DNA from: Planctomycetia bacterium
GTDB lineage: Bacteria; Planctomycetota; Planctomycetia; Pirellulales; JACPPG01
DNA: 58,049 nucleotides
NCBI GenBank assembly: GCA_016191115.1
Contig: JACPPG010000061.1
Location: 1-58,049 of the forward strand
Direction of reading: 5' to 3'
Shown here: piece by piece, positions 33,229-42,029 of the stretch
Layout: each line of letters begins with the position of its first letter
Position numbering within the stretch: position 1 is the first letter of the stretch
Program-made: the position numbers and the translations under genes
Notes under the pieces: model-generated
What the model was told of the DNA's origin: nothing
What the model saw: the letters and a program-made list of their open reading frames with translations, nothing else
Database searches by the model: none

Positions 33229-34035
33229 CTATGCCGGCAGCAACCGCGCGAAGGCGCTTTTGGATTGGTCGAGCAGCGACTTGTAGCAGGAGATCTCGAT
33301 GTCCTCGCCCAGCAGCTCGACCTCGTAATCGCCGTCATAGCCGGCCTGCGCGAGCGCGGCGAGGATCTCGGCGAGTGGGATGTGCCCTTCCCCCAGCAGG
33401 CTGCGGTTTTGGTCCCTTTGAGGTGGCTCCTTGCTGTCGCCCAAATGGACGATGGCGATGTGTTTCGCCAGCCGGCGGACTTTGTCGACCACGTCGTCTT
33501 CGTGGCCGAAATAGTAGGTGTCGAAGGCCAGGCGGATCGATGGTTGACCGACCGCTTCGATCAGTTCCATCGCCCCTTCGAGACTGGTAAGGAACGTGCA
33601 CTCCGCCGCGCAACTAGGGTGCATCGGCTCGATCGCCAGGCTCACCGATAGCTCGGTCGCCAGCGGCCCAAGCTCCGCAAGCGCGTCGCGGACCAGCCGC
33701 CGGGCATGGCCGTGCGTGTGACCGGCGCGGGCGCCGCTGTACACCACGACGCAGCTCGCGTGCAACTGATGGGCCAGGCGCAGGGCCTCGGCGGCGTCGT
33801 CCAGGCTCTCGCGGTACGTGCGACCATCGCTGCCGGTGAACCCCCCCGCCCACAGCAGGCTGGACACCGCCAGCCCACTTTCGCGCAACAGGTCGATGCC
33901 TTTTTCTTCGCCGTAGTCGGAGAGCTTCTGCCGCCACACGCCCACCGCCGGGATGCCGGCGGCCGCGTAGTGGGCGACGTCCTCCTCGAAGGACCAACGG
34001 TACGTCGTCATTTCGTTCATCGACAGTCGGGCCAT
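33229..34035 (-). CDS. Sugar phosphate isomerase/epimerase (xylose-isomerase-like TIM barrel)
   Basis: A 268-residue TIM-barrel protein of the AP-endonuclease-2 superfamily. Metal-ligand segments typical of the family are visible: SLAIEPMHP (Glu), LAFDTYYFGHEDD (Asp and His), HLGDSKEPPQRD (His and Asp) and the late EVELLGED (Glu). This suggests a divalent-metal sugar isomerase, epimerase or lyase of unknown substrate. The start is ATG 34035 (MARLSMNEMTTYRWS); upstream sequence in the same frame has no family similarity. It is alone on its strand, with about 130 bases to the trans-sulfuration gene. Confidence 0.83.
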   Translation of the reverse strand: MARLSMNEMTTYRWSFEEDVAHYAAAGIPAVGVWRQKLSDYGEEKGIDLLRESGLAVSSLLWAGGFTGSDGRTYRESLDDAAEALRLAHQLHASCVVVYSGARAGHTHGHARRLVRDALAELGPLATELSVSLAIEPMHPSCAAECTFLTSLEGAMELIEAVGQPSIRLAFDTYYFGHEDDVVDKVRRLAKHIAIVHLGDSKEPPQRDQNRSLLGEGHIPLAEILAALAQAGYDGDYEVELLGEDIEISCYKSLLDQSKSAFARLLPA

Positions 34036-34280
34036 TTCGACTGGCTCCCAAAAAACAGCCCGCTCTTCTTCTGCCGGCGCGTCCCCCGCGAAGCCGGTAG
34101 TATCGGAAACCGCGCCGGGCGTGTAAAGCGCCGCACTCGATTTGGGGCAGAGAAATTCGTCGAGACGATCGCGCGCGAACGCCAAGCAAGGGAATCGCGA
34201 AAACGCGAAAGCACGAAAAAGGCAGAAAGACGCGGAAGAGGCGCCCGAGAACACCCGCGCACGAGATGGCAGGCCACTCC

Positions 34281-34727
34281 CTACGCGTTTTGCCGGCACT
34301 TCATGTAGTAGCGCTGCACTTCGGCGACGCATGGGCGGCCATCGGGCGCGAGCACCGTGCAGCGGGCCTCGGCCGTTTTGGCCTTCTCGACGACGGCGCG
34401 GACGCGCGTCACGCCCCCCTCGCGAATGTCTTGCTCGATGTCGTCGCGCGTGAGTCTGAAACAACTGCACAAGGGCGCCTCGGCATCCTTCGGCCAGACG
34501 GGGTACCGCAGCCGGTCGATCGTGGCGACCCGCTCGAACGTGTCGAAATAGGCCACCTCGCACCGCGGGAAAGGGCAAAACCAGGCAGTTTCGGAAAGGT
34601 TGGTCAGAGCTTCCGGCACCAAATGCTCGCGCACGGCGGCCGCGCCGGCAGGCACCGCCAACGACCCGCACCGCGGACAATGCCGCTGGCCGGTGTCCTC
34701 TGGCTCGCGGATGAAGGCTTTGTTCAT
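34281..34727 (-). CDS. Cys-rich, iron-sulfur/metallochaperone-like protein
   Basis: A 148-residue soluble protein with several Cys pairs: CPRCGSLA near the N-terminus, CPFPRCEVAYF, and CSCFRLTRDDIEQDIREGG. The last has the CxCF...helix pattern of the BFD-like [2Fe-2S] domain. A final cluster lies at the C-terminus (RCTVLAPDGRPC and YYMKC). The order zinc-ribbon then BFD-like then Cys tail resembles CopZ-type putative iron-sulfur metallochaperones. The metal and partner are not known, and no copper ATPase is in the window. The start is ATG 34727. Confidence 0.7.
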   Translation of the reverse strand: MNKAFIREPEDTGQRHCPRCGSLAVPAGAAAVREHLVPEALTNLSETAWFCPFPRCEVAYFDTFERVATIDRLRYPVWPKDAEAPLCSCFRLTRDDIEQDIREGGVTRVRAVVEKAKTAEARCTVLAPDGRPCVAEVQRYYMKCRQNA

Positions 34728-34796
34728 GGGTGCATGATAGCCGAAGCAGACGCATCCAGCATGCAGAGCGGAAGCGCGGACCTTCGTCAGGTGTGA

Positions 34797-35873
34797 TTAC
34801 TGGCCATCGTTGGCTTGCTCGAAGACGCGCCACCGCGACGGCGGCCAATAAATATGAGTGGCGACGCCGACCAGGTACTCGCGCGGCACCGCGTAGGGGG
34901 TATGCCGCGGCGCACCTCGCTCCCAACCGCGCGAGTCGCGGGAGCGCGCCGAAAAATCGCCCAGCACAAAGAACTCGTCCGCACCTAGAGTTACAGGCTT
35001 GCCCTCTTGCCCCCAACCCGGCCAACGGGGGAAGTCCAAGTTGAGGTAGTGCAAGTATTGCAAATGGGCCGGCTTTTCCAGAAGCTGTCCGTCGATCATC
35101 ACCGCGCCGTCGACGATCTCGACCGTCTCGCCGGGCAAACCAACGAGACGCTTGACATACTGCTCCGTTGGGTCGTCGGGATAGTAAAAGGCAACGATGT
35201 CCCATCGCCGCGGCGCAACCAGCGTGGTGACCAAGAAACGATCGGGCGCGCCGTACGGAACGATTTGGTTCGGATACGCGGTGTCGTCCAGAAGAGTCCC
35301 GCAATGTGGACAGACGCCAACGGCCCAATCGGTTGGTTGTGTCGCCACCTGCCGAGACTGCATTCCTGCGTCGCGCGGCGCCAGGCGCACGGGCAAGCCA
35401 CATTTCGTGCAGCGTGATGGCACCGTTCGTCCGGCGATGGCGGGCAGCATCGCATTGGTCGAACCGAAGAACGGTCGGACGAAGCGTGGGAGTGCACGTG
35501 ACAGCAATTCGTTATAGCCCCAGCCGACTGTGAAGAACGCGGCAACGACCACAAGTCCGCGGCTCCACCAACGGCCCCACTGCCAGCGAGGCTCACGTCC
35601 GCAGCGGACCGCATCGACTAAGGCGATGATCGGCAGCAAAACGCTCGCGACGCACAGCACGACAAGGGCGAGTACCGGCGCGCGCTTGACAACGGCGGCG
35701 ACCAGCGCCGTAGGAATGGCGACGATGACCGCGGTCCACAAGATGCCGCGGAGACATCGTCCCATCAGCAGATGTCCCAGACCGGGAAACGCCAGGCCCC
35801 CGAAGAACGCCGTCAAGCGCATCGCGCGATGCGTGGAAGGCGCTGGCGCGTCTGCGGCGATTTCGCTTGACAT
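34797..35873 (-). CDS. S26 signal-peptidase-I homologue with zinc-ribbon insert, catalytic Ser replaced
   Basis: A 358-residue membrane protein. Two or three hydrophobic helices (about residues 20-40, 48-60, 68-85) and a further one at 107-117 precede the S26 catalytic domain. The general-base lysine is kept in YVKRLVGLPGE (Lys 241), as is the box GDFSARSRDSRGWE. The position of the nucleophile, normally Ser-Met, reads STNAMLPAIAG, with Ala 141 (codon 35451-35453) instead of Ser. Two CxxC pairs (155/158 and 188/191) insert a zinc-ribbon-like loop, as in other planctomycete S26 proteins. Without Ser it is probably not a protease in the usual way. ATG 35873 is preferred over 35993. Confidence 0.78.
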   Translation of the reverse strand: MSSEIAADAPAPSTHRAMRLTAFFGGLAFPGLGHLLMGRCLRGILWTAVIVAIPTALVAAVVKRAPVLALVVLCVASVLLPIIALVDAVRCGREPRWQWGRWWSRGLVVVAAFFTVGWGYNELLSRALPRFVRPFFGSTNAMLPAIAGRTVPSRCTKCGLPVRLAPRDAGMQSRQVATQPTDWAVGVCPHCGTLLDDTAYPNQIVPYGAPDRFLVTTLVAPRRWDIVAFYYPDDPTEQYVKRLVGLPGETVEIVDGAVMIDGQLLEKPAHLQYLHYLNLDFPRWPGWGQEGKPVTLGADEFFVLGDFSARSRDSRGWERGAPRHTPYAVPREYLVGVATHIYWPPSRWRVFEQANDGQ

Positions 35874-35922
35874 GGAAGCTGCCCAAGCAATGACGACCGG
35901 TGACTCGTTGATCGCCGGGCGA

Positions 35923-36837
35923 TTATACACCTGTCTTCGGCCCACGCACCGCGGCCGCAAGGGCGCCTTCAAGCGTCGGGTAGCGGAACGCATAGCCCTC
36001 GCGCTGGGCCACGGAGGGCATCACGCGTTGCGACCCAAGCAGCACTTCGGCGAACTCGCCCACGGCCAGCCGCAATCCCAACGCCGGAACCGGAAATACT
36101 GCCGGGCGGTGAAGCGCGCCCGCGAGCACGCGGGTGAACTCGCGATTGGTCACCGGCGCGGGGGACACGGCATTGATCGGGCCGCGCAGGTTTTCGTTCT
36201 TCGCGGCATGGAGCAGGATGCCCACCACGTCGTCGACGTGTACCCAGGACATCCACTGCCGGCCGCTGCCCAGTCGCCCGCCCAGCCCCAGCCTGAAGGG
36301 AAAGAGCATCTTCTTTAGCGCCCCGCCGCCAGGGCCCAGCACCACGCCGAAGCGAGCGCAGACAGCCCGGACGCCGTGATTTTCTGCGGCCATGGCGGCG
36401 GCTTCCCAGGCGCGGCACACATCGGCCAGAAAGTCGTCGGCGGGCGCGGAAGTCTCGTCGAGCACCTCGTCACCCCGCGACCCGTAGTAGCCGATCGCCG
36501 AAGCCGACACCAAGACCCGCGGTCGGCGGTCGAGCGCCGCGAGCGCGCGCACAAGGTTGGCGGTCCCTACCACGCGGCTATCGCGGATGCGCTGTTTCTT
36601 GGCGGCCGTCCAGCGCCCTTCCCCCACGCTCTCGCCCGCCAGGTGGAAAACCGCCTCGACTCCCTCAAACGATGCGGACGGAGGAACATCCGCGAGCGGG
36701 TCCCACGCGTGGGCCTCGACGCCCGAGCGTTGCGCGCGGGCGCGAGCAGGATCGCGCGACAACACGACCGGCTGAGCAATTTCCTCAAGCAGCCGCCGAC
36801 CGATGAACCCGGTTGCCCCGGTGACAAGGGCGCGCAT
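35923..36837 (-). CDS. TIGR01777-family NAD(P)-dependent epimerase (SDR39U1-like)
   Basis: A 304-residue extended SDR protein. The Rossmann motif GATGFIGRRLLEEI is at residues 7-20. FHLAGESVGEGRW and SASAIGYYGSRGDEVLDE contain the Tyr of the active site. WVHVDDVVGILLHA and the C-terminal ALGLRLAVGEFAEVLLGSQRVMPS complete the TIGR01777 pattern. The family's reaction is not established; homologues are called cell-division inhibitor or epimerase without firm basis. The start is ATG 36837. It is about 90 bases upstream of the first KimA-like gene's stop, on the same strand. Confidence 0.88.
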   Translation of the reverse strand: MRALVTGATGFIGRRLLEEIAQPVVLSRDPARARAQRSGVEAHAWDPLADVPPSASFEGVEAVFHLAGESVGEGRWTAAKKQRIRDSRVVGTANLVRALAALDRRPRVLVSASAIGYYGSRGDEVLDETSAPADDFLADVCRAWEAAAMAAENHGVRAVCARFGVVLGPGGGALKKMLFPFRLGLGGRLGSGRQWMSWVHVDDVVGILLHAAKNENLRGPINAVSPAPVTNREFTRVLAGALHRPAVFPVPALGLRLAVGEFAEVLLGSQRVMPSVAQREGYAFRYPTLEGALAAAVRGPKTGV

Positions 36838-36930
36838 CTGCTTTGTCCTCGGTACGCCACGCCGCGTGGCCGCGGCGGCTAAACGGGATGGCGGCTCGCG
36901 TCTTCTTCTTATTGCCTACTGCCCGCTTCC

Positions 36931-39120
36931 TCACCGCACGCGCGTCGGCAGGATGACCATCGGCAGACCCACCCATTGCAGCCGCCGCTGCAGCGAATAG
37001 GCCGTCTGATTGTGCAGCAGGCGGTGGTACCACGTGTCCTGCTCGAACAACAACTGCCCCGCGAAGAACACCACCTTGGGGTACTTCTTGGCGATCACCA
37101 GGCACAGCTCCTCGAGCTCGTGTACCGGCTCGGTGCCCACGGCCATGAACGATTCCGCGGGCACGCCCAGCCGCCGCGCCAGGTCAACGTACCGCGCTAG
37201 GGCGTCCTCGGTGTGATGCCGCAAATCGTCCACGGCCGCTGAGCCTTTGAAATTGCCCGAGTCGACGACCGCGACCGACAGGAAGACCATGTTCTTGAAG
37301 TGCCCGGGCGCGAAGCGCACGGCGTTCAGAAGCGTGTGTACTCCCAGCCCGCTGTATCCGCCCACCAGGATGGCGGCGGTGGGTTTGCTTGTGTCGACAG
37401 GCTCGTCGGTGGGCGTGTCGCTGGCGGAGATATCGCCGAGCGTTTCATCGAGCCGCCGCAACCGCTGAATGACCTGGTCATAGTGGCGTCGGGTGAGGAA
37501 GCACAGCCCGACGAGCACGCTCGTGACGGCCAGGGTCTTCCATCCCCCTTCGTGGAACTTCTCGAAAATCGTGACGCCCAGAATCGACAAGCACATGACG
37601 CCCCCCAGCGTGAAAAGCGCCATTCGCTGAGGCGCCAAGGGGTGCCGCCCGAGCCGCTGCCACCAATGGCGGCACATGCCGACCATCGACAGGGAGAACG
37701 TCAGGAATACGTTGATCGAGTACATGATCAACAGCGTCGAGACGTTGCCGCCGGTGTACAAGAGCGCCGCCAGCGCGGCGCCGCCCATGAGAAAGATGCC
37801 GTTGTGCGTGGCCAATCGTTCCGACAGATTCGAGAACCAGTGCGGCATCCAGGAATCGTGGGCCATGTACGCCAAGAGCTGCGGACCGCCGATGAAGCCG
37901 GCCTGCGCCGCCACGAACAGCAGGAGCGCTTCGGCGAAGACGGTGACCCACACAAAACCTGCGCCCAGCCAGTTCGATCCCAATCCCACATCAAAGGTGA
38001 AACGTTCGGCCAGGACCTGATTCATGGTGCGTTCCGGGTCGTGGCGCACGTCCAAGAGCAGGTAGGCGATCATCAACCCGCCGGCCGCGATCGACAGTGA
38101 GATGGCCATGTAGGTCATGGTCCGTTTGGCGGTGGCGACGCGGGGTTCGCGCATGACGGACATGCTGTTGCTGACAGCCTCGATCCCCGTATACGTGCCG
38201 GCGCCGAGCGTATAGGCGTGCAAGAGCAGTCCGAGCATGCCGAACAGGCCCAGGCCCGCGCCGATGTTCCCCCGCACTTCGTCGGCGACTTCCTGAATGA
38301 CGGTCGTGCCACCTGTGATGTGCAGACCGATGCTGCCGGCGATCAATAAGGCGTGCGTGACCAGGAACACAAGAAAGATCGGCAGCAGGACTTTGACTGA
38401 CTCCTTGATGCCGCGCAGATTCATGACGATCAGCGCGATGATCGTCAGCACCTCGGTCTCGATCTTCCAGGAATACAGCCGCTCGGGCAGGATGCCGAAC
38501 AGGGCGTCTCCCGCGGCGGCGATCGAGGTCGTGACCGTCAACACGTAGTCGACCAGTAGCGCGCAGCCGGACACGGCGCCCACGGGCGCCCCCAGCAGCT
38601 TCGAGGCCACCAGGTATCCCCCGCCACCGCTGGGGAATTCCTCGATGATGTGCCGGTAGCATGCCGAGATCACGAGCACCGTCACGATCGTGGCCAGCGA
38701 GAGGAAGATCGCGAGGAAACGATGGTCGCCCAGATTTGCAAATGCCTCGGCGGGGCCATAGCAAGAGCTGGACAGGCCGTCTGCGCCCAGGCCGACCCAG
38801 GCCAGGAAGGCCACCAGCGACACGTGGTGGAAAACCGACGTGTCCTCCAAATCGCGCGGCTTGCCCACCAGCAGCGTCTTCACGCGCTCTTGCAGGCGTC
38901 GTTCGGCCGATTCGGCGGGCGCGCCGATTTCCGTGAAGATCGGTCCGCCAGGAGGAGCAGCAGGCGGCTCTGCCGGCGCCGCCGGCGGCGCGTCGCTCGA
39001 TTCGGCCGCGATCACTTGCGCGACTTTGCCGGCAATGGCCGGTGAGGCTGTCGGTGCGGGCTTGGGCGCGGCATCCGTTTGCGTTTTGGACGAGGAGGGT
39101 TCCTCGGAGAGTTCGCTCAT
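36931..39120 (-). CDS. APC-superfamily (KimA-like) transporter, tandem copy 1
   Basis: A 729-residue transporter. A variable, Ala/Pro/Glu-rich N-terminus (1-80) precedes about twelve membrane helices. The region GLGADGLSSSCYGPAEAF corresponds to the unwound first helix of the KimA/YdaO potassium importers. EEFPSGGGGYLVASKLLG and YTGIEAVSNSM are also typical of this APC group. The soluble C-terminal domain (about residue 590 onwards) resembles a universal-stress-protein fold: PTAAILVGGYSGLGVHTL. Substrate (potassium or an amino acid) is not decided by sequence. The start is ATG 39120. The copy at 39461-41641 is largely identical in its helices and C-terminus. Confidence 0.82.
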   Translation of the reverse strand: MSELSEEPSSSKTQTDAAPKPAPTASPAIAGKVAQVIAAESSDAPPAAPAEPPAAPPGGPIFTEIGAPAESAERRLQERVKTLLVGKPRDLEDTSVFHHVSLVAFLAWVGLGADGLSSSCYGPAEAFANLGDHRFLAIFLSLATIVTVLVISACYRHIIEEFPSGGGGYLVASKLLGAPVGAVSGCALLVDYVLTVTTSIAAAGDALFGILPERLYSWKIETEVLTIIALIVMNLRGIKESVKVLLPIFLVFLVTHALLIAGSIGLHITGGTTVIQEVADEVRGNIGAGLGLFGMLGLLLHAYTLGAGTYTGIEAVSNSMSVMREPRVATAKRTMTYMAISLSIAAGGLMIAYLLLDVRHDPERTMNQVLAERFTFDVGLGSNWLGAGFVWVTVFAEALLLFVAAQAGFIGGPQLLAYMAHDSWMPHWFSNLSERLATHNGIFLMGGAALAALLYTGGNVSTLLIMYSINVFLTFSLSMVGMCRHWWQRLGRHPLAPQRMALFTLGGVMCLSILGVTIFEKFHEGGWKTLAVTSVLVGLCFLTRRHYDQVIQRLRRLDETLGDISASDTPTDEPVDTSKPTAAILVGGYSGLGVHTLLNAVRFAPGHFKNMVFLSVAVVDSGNFKGSAAVDDLRHHTEDALARYVDLARRLGVPAESFMAVGTEPVHELEELCLVIAKKYPKVVFFAGQLLFEQDTWYHRLLHNQTAYSLQRRLQWVGLPMVILPTRVR

Positions 39121-39237
39121 GAATTTGTGGCGCGGCCGTCTGGGATGAAAAGGGGGAGGGCAAGCTCCCCATGTCGGGCGCGGGCTGGATTCTAGCCTAC
39201 GCCAGCGACTGATCGCAACGTGCCGTCGGCTCGCCGA

Positions 39238-39373
39238 CAGGGCCATTCTGTTTTTCAAAATGGCGAGGCGGGAAAATGGGACTGGCTCCGAGCATAAACA
39301 GCGCAAGTCCTTTCAGACCAACGTTGCGTCTCGGTGCCTGTCCCACTTTCCCGCCGGTGCGCCGCCGGCAAGC
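39238..39373 (+). repeat. 157-bp element (family A), copy 3, 3' end missing
   Basis: Begins with CAGGGCCATTC and runs through the internal hairpin, ending at about CCGCCGGCAAGC, where it joins a stretch duplicated from behind copy 1 of the transporter (36853 onwards: CGTGGC.GCGGCGGCTAAAC). It therefore sits exactly at the junction of the tandem duplication. Confidence 0.88.
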
Positions 39374-39460
39374 CGCGCCGCGTGGCTGCGGCGGCTAAAC
39401 GGGATGGCGGCTCGCGTCTTCTTCTTACTGCCTACTGCCCCCGGCCGGCTGCCCGCCTCC

Positions 39461-41641
39461 TCACCGCACGCGCGTCGGCAGGATGACCATCGGCAGGCCC
39501 ACCCATTGCAGCCGCCGCTGCAGTGAGTAAGCCGTCTGATTGTGCAACAGGCGGTGGTACCATGTGTCCTGCTCGAACAGCAACTGCCCGGCGAAGAACA
39601 CCACCTTGGGATATTTTTTCGCGATCGCCAGGCACAGACTCTCGAGTTCGTGTACCGGCTCGGTGCCGACGGCCATGAACGATTCCGCGGGCACGCCCAG
39701 CCGCCGCGCCAGATCGACGTACCGCGCTAGGGCATCCTCGGTGTGACTGCGCAGGTCGTCGACGGCGTCCACTCCCTTGAAATTGCCCGAGTCGACCACG
39801 GCGACCGACAAGAAAACCATGTTCTTGAAGTGCCCGGGCGCGAAGCGCACGGCGTTCAGAAGCGTGTGTACTCCCAGCCCGCTGTAGCCGCCCACCAGGA
39901 TGGCGGCGGTGGGTTTGCTCGGATCGACGGGTTCGTTGGTGGGCGTGTCGCCGGCCGAGACCTGGCCGAGCGATTCGTCGAGCCTGCGCAACCGCCGGAC
40001 GACCTGGTTGTAGTGTCTTCGCGTGAGGAAGCACACGGCGACCAGCACTCCGGTGACGGCCAGCGTGCGCCAGCCTCCCACGTCGAATTTCTCGTAGATC
40101 GTGACGCACAGAATCGACACGCACATGGCCGTGCCGAACGAGAATAACGCCAGCCTGCGCCGCCACAGGGGATGTTCGCCGCGCAACTGCCACCAGTGGC
40201 GGCACATGCCGATCATCGACAGCGAGAACGTCAGGAAGACGTTGATGGCGTACATCACAAGCAGCATTCCCACGCTGCCGCCGGTGTACACCAGGGCGAT
40301 GAGCGCGGCGCCTCCCATCAACAAGATGCCGTTGTGCGTCGCGAGCCGTTCCGAAAGGTTCGAAAACCAGTGCGGCATCCACGAGTCGTGCGCCATATTG
40401 GCCAGCACCCGCGGCCCGTCGATGAACCCAGCCTGGGCCGCCACGAACAACAAGAGCGCCTCGGCCAGCATCGTGACCCACACGAAGCTTGCGCCCAGCC
40501 AACCGGATCCGAGGCCCACGTCCGTGGCGAACTGCTCGGCGAGGGCCTGATTCATCGTGGTCTCTTCGGTCGGCTGCACCTGCAAGAGTAAAAACGCCAG
40601 CATCAAGCCGCCCGCCGTGATCGCCAACGAGAGCGCCATATAGGTCATCGTTCGCTTGGCCGTGGCCACGCGGGGCTCGCGCATGACGGGCATGCTATTG
40701 CTGACGGCCTCGATGCCGGTATAGGTGCCCGCCCCCAACGTATAGGCGCGAAACAACAGGCTCAGCATTCCAATCAAGCCCAGCTCACCGCCGACGCTGG
40801 TGCGGACCTCGTGCACGACGTTCTCGGCGACCGTGCTGGTGGCGCCGATGTGCAAGCCGATGCTGCCGGTGATCAGCACGGCATGCGTCACCAGGAACAC
40901 GATAAAGATCGGGAGCAGGATCTTCACCGATTCCTTGATGCCGCGGAGGTTCATCACGATCAACAGGACGATCGCCAAGAGCTCCGTCTCGGTCTTCCAC
41001 GAGTAGAACCCCTCCGGCAGAATGCCGAACAGGGCGTCCCCGGCCGCGGCGATCGACACGGTCACCGTGAGCACGTAGTCGACCAATAGCGCGCAGCCCG
41101 ACACGACGCCCACCGGCGCCCCCAGCAGCTTCGAGGCCACGAGGTATCCGCCGCCGCCGCTGGGGAACTCCTCGATAATGTGCCGATAACAGGCCGAGAT
41201 CACCAGCACCGTCACGATCGTGGCTATCGACAGGAACACGGCCAGGTAGTGATGCCCCTCGAGATTGACGAAGGCCTCGGCCGGGCCGTAACAGGAGCTG
41301 GACAGGCCGTCGGCCCCCAGACCGACCCAGGCCAGAAACGCCACGAGCGACACGTGATGGAAGATCGACGTGTCCTCCAGGTCGCGCGGCTTGCCCACGA
41401 GCAGGGTCTTGACCCGCTCCGGCAATCGGCGCTCGGCCGATTCGTTTGGCGCGCCGATGGTGGTGACGATCGCCCCCTCATCCTCCGCCGATGTGTGGCC
41501 CGGCGGGGTGTCGCCTGCCTCGGCGGCGATTACCTGGGCGGCCTGCCCGGCGATCGGCAATGGGCCACCGCTCGTCGGCACCGCGCCTGGATCGGGCTGC
41601 GATGAAGCAGACGAAGCAGGTTCCTCGGGGGGTTCATTCAT
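39461..41641 (-). CDS. APC-superfamily (KimA-like) transporter, tandem copy 2
   Basis: A 726-residue paralogue of the protein at 36931-39120, with the same helix pattern, the GLGADGLSSSCYGPAEAF motif and the USP-like C-terminal domain. The last 100 residues are almost identical, including the end RLQWVGLPMVILPTRVR, while the N-terminal 80 residues and some loops differ clearly. About 90 bases of sequence after the stop are also duplicated. It is upstream of copy 1 on the same strand, with the 157-bp element in the gap. Start ATG 41641; the frame from 41728 is not supported. Confidence 0.82.
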   Translation of the reverse strand: MNEPPEEPASSASSQPDPGAVPTSGGPLPIAGQAAQVIAAEAGDTPPGHTSAEDEGAIVTTIGAPNESAERRLPERVKTLLVGKPRDLEDTSIFHHVSLVAFLAWVGLGADGLSSSCYGPAEAFVNLEGHHYLAVFLSIATIVTVLVISACYRHIIEEFPSGGGGYLVASKLLGAPVGVVSGCALLVDYVLTVTVSIAAAGDALFGILPEGFYSWKTETELLAIVLLIVMNLRGIKESVKILLPIFIVFLVTHAVLITGSIGLHIGATSTVAENVVHEVRTSVGGELGLIGMLSLLFRAYTLGAGTYTGIEAVSNSMPVMREPRVATAKRTMTYMALSLAITAGGLMLAFLLLQVQPTEETTMNQALAEQFATDVGLGSGWLGASFVWVTMLAEALLLFVAAQAGFIDGPRVLANMAHDSWMPHWFSNLSERLATHNGILLMGGAALIALVYTGGSVGMLLVMYAINVFLTFSLSMIGMCRHWWQLRGEHPLWRRRLALFSFGTAMCVSILCVTIYEKFDVGGWRTLAVTGVLVAVCFLTRRHYNQVVRRLRRLDESLGQVSAGDTPTNEPVDPSKPTAAILVGGYSGLGVHTLLNAVRFAPGHFKNMVFLSVAVVDSGNFKGVDAVDDLRSHTEDALARYVDLARRLGVPAESFMAVGTEPVHELESLCLAIAKKYPKVVFFAGQLLFEQDTWYHRLLHNQTAYSLQRRLQWVGLPMVILPTRVR

Positions 41642-42029
41642 GAACGTTGCTGTGCGCCCGCGCAACTGTGCGGCGCGCCGATCCATAGGTTCCGCGAAGA
41701 AAAGCAGTTCGACGCGATCCGTTCCCACGATCCCCGGGGCGGGCTGTGTGCCGCGCCCGAAGGGCCCTGGGGCCGCCTGGTGAAACAGTCACTGAAGGCG
41801 GGCTTTCGGCCGCTCGATTGCTACATGGCGTGGCGCCCTGCGGTGACAAAAAGAATGCCTCGCTTTTCGGGCGAGGCGAACGTCGTCGCGTTTCTGACGC
41901 GGCGATGAATTCTAGCTTTGACGCCGCGCGGCCGCAATCCGCCGTCGCTGGCGAGGCACCTTAAGTGCCGCTCGCCGTGCGGGTTAACGCGGGCACCGAC
42001 ACCGCCGCGGCGCGCTCATTCGGCGAGCG
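41642..42029. other. Intergenic region before copy 2, mostly without features
   Basis: About 390 bases between the transporter start and the esterase stop. It holds the minus-strand hairpin at 41857-41877 and otherwise shows no gene. It should contain the transporter promoter, but no consensus boxes are obvious. Confidence 0.4.
41846..41877 (-). terminator. Intrinsic terminator for the esterase transcript
   Basis: GCCTCGC (41857-41863) and GCGAGGC (41871-41877) form a perfect seven-base stem with a seven-base loop. Read on the minus strand it is followed by ATTCTTTTTG, a U-rich tract. It lies about 150 bases after the esterase stop at 42030. Confidence 0.6.

Noticed and set aside
34036..35403. 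Upstream extension of the isomerase frame to 724 codons
   Set aside because: The added part is antisense or out of frame to the S26 and Cys-rich genes and has no family similarity; the ATG at 34035 fits the family start.
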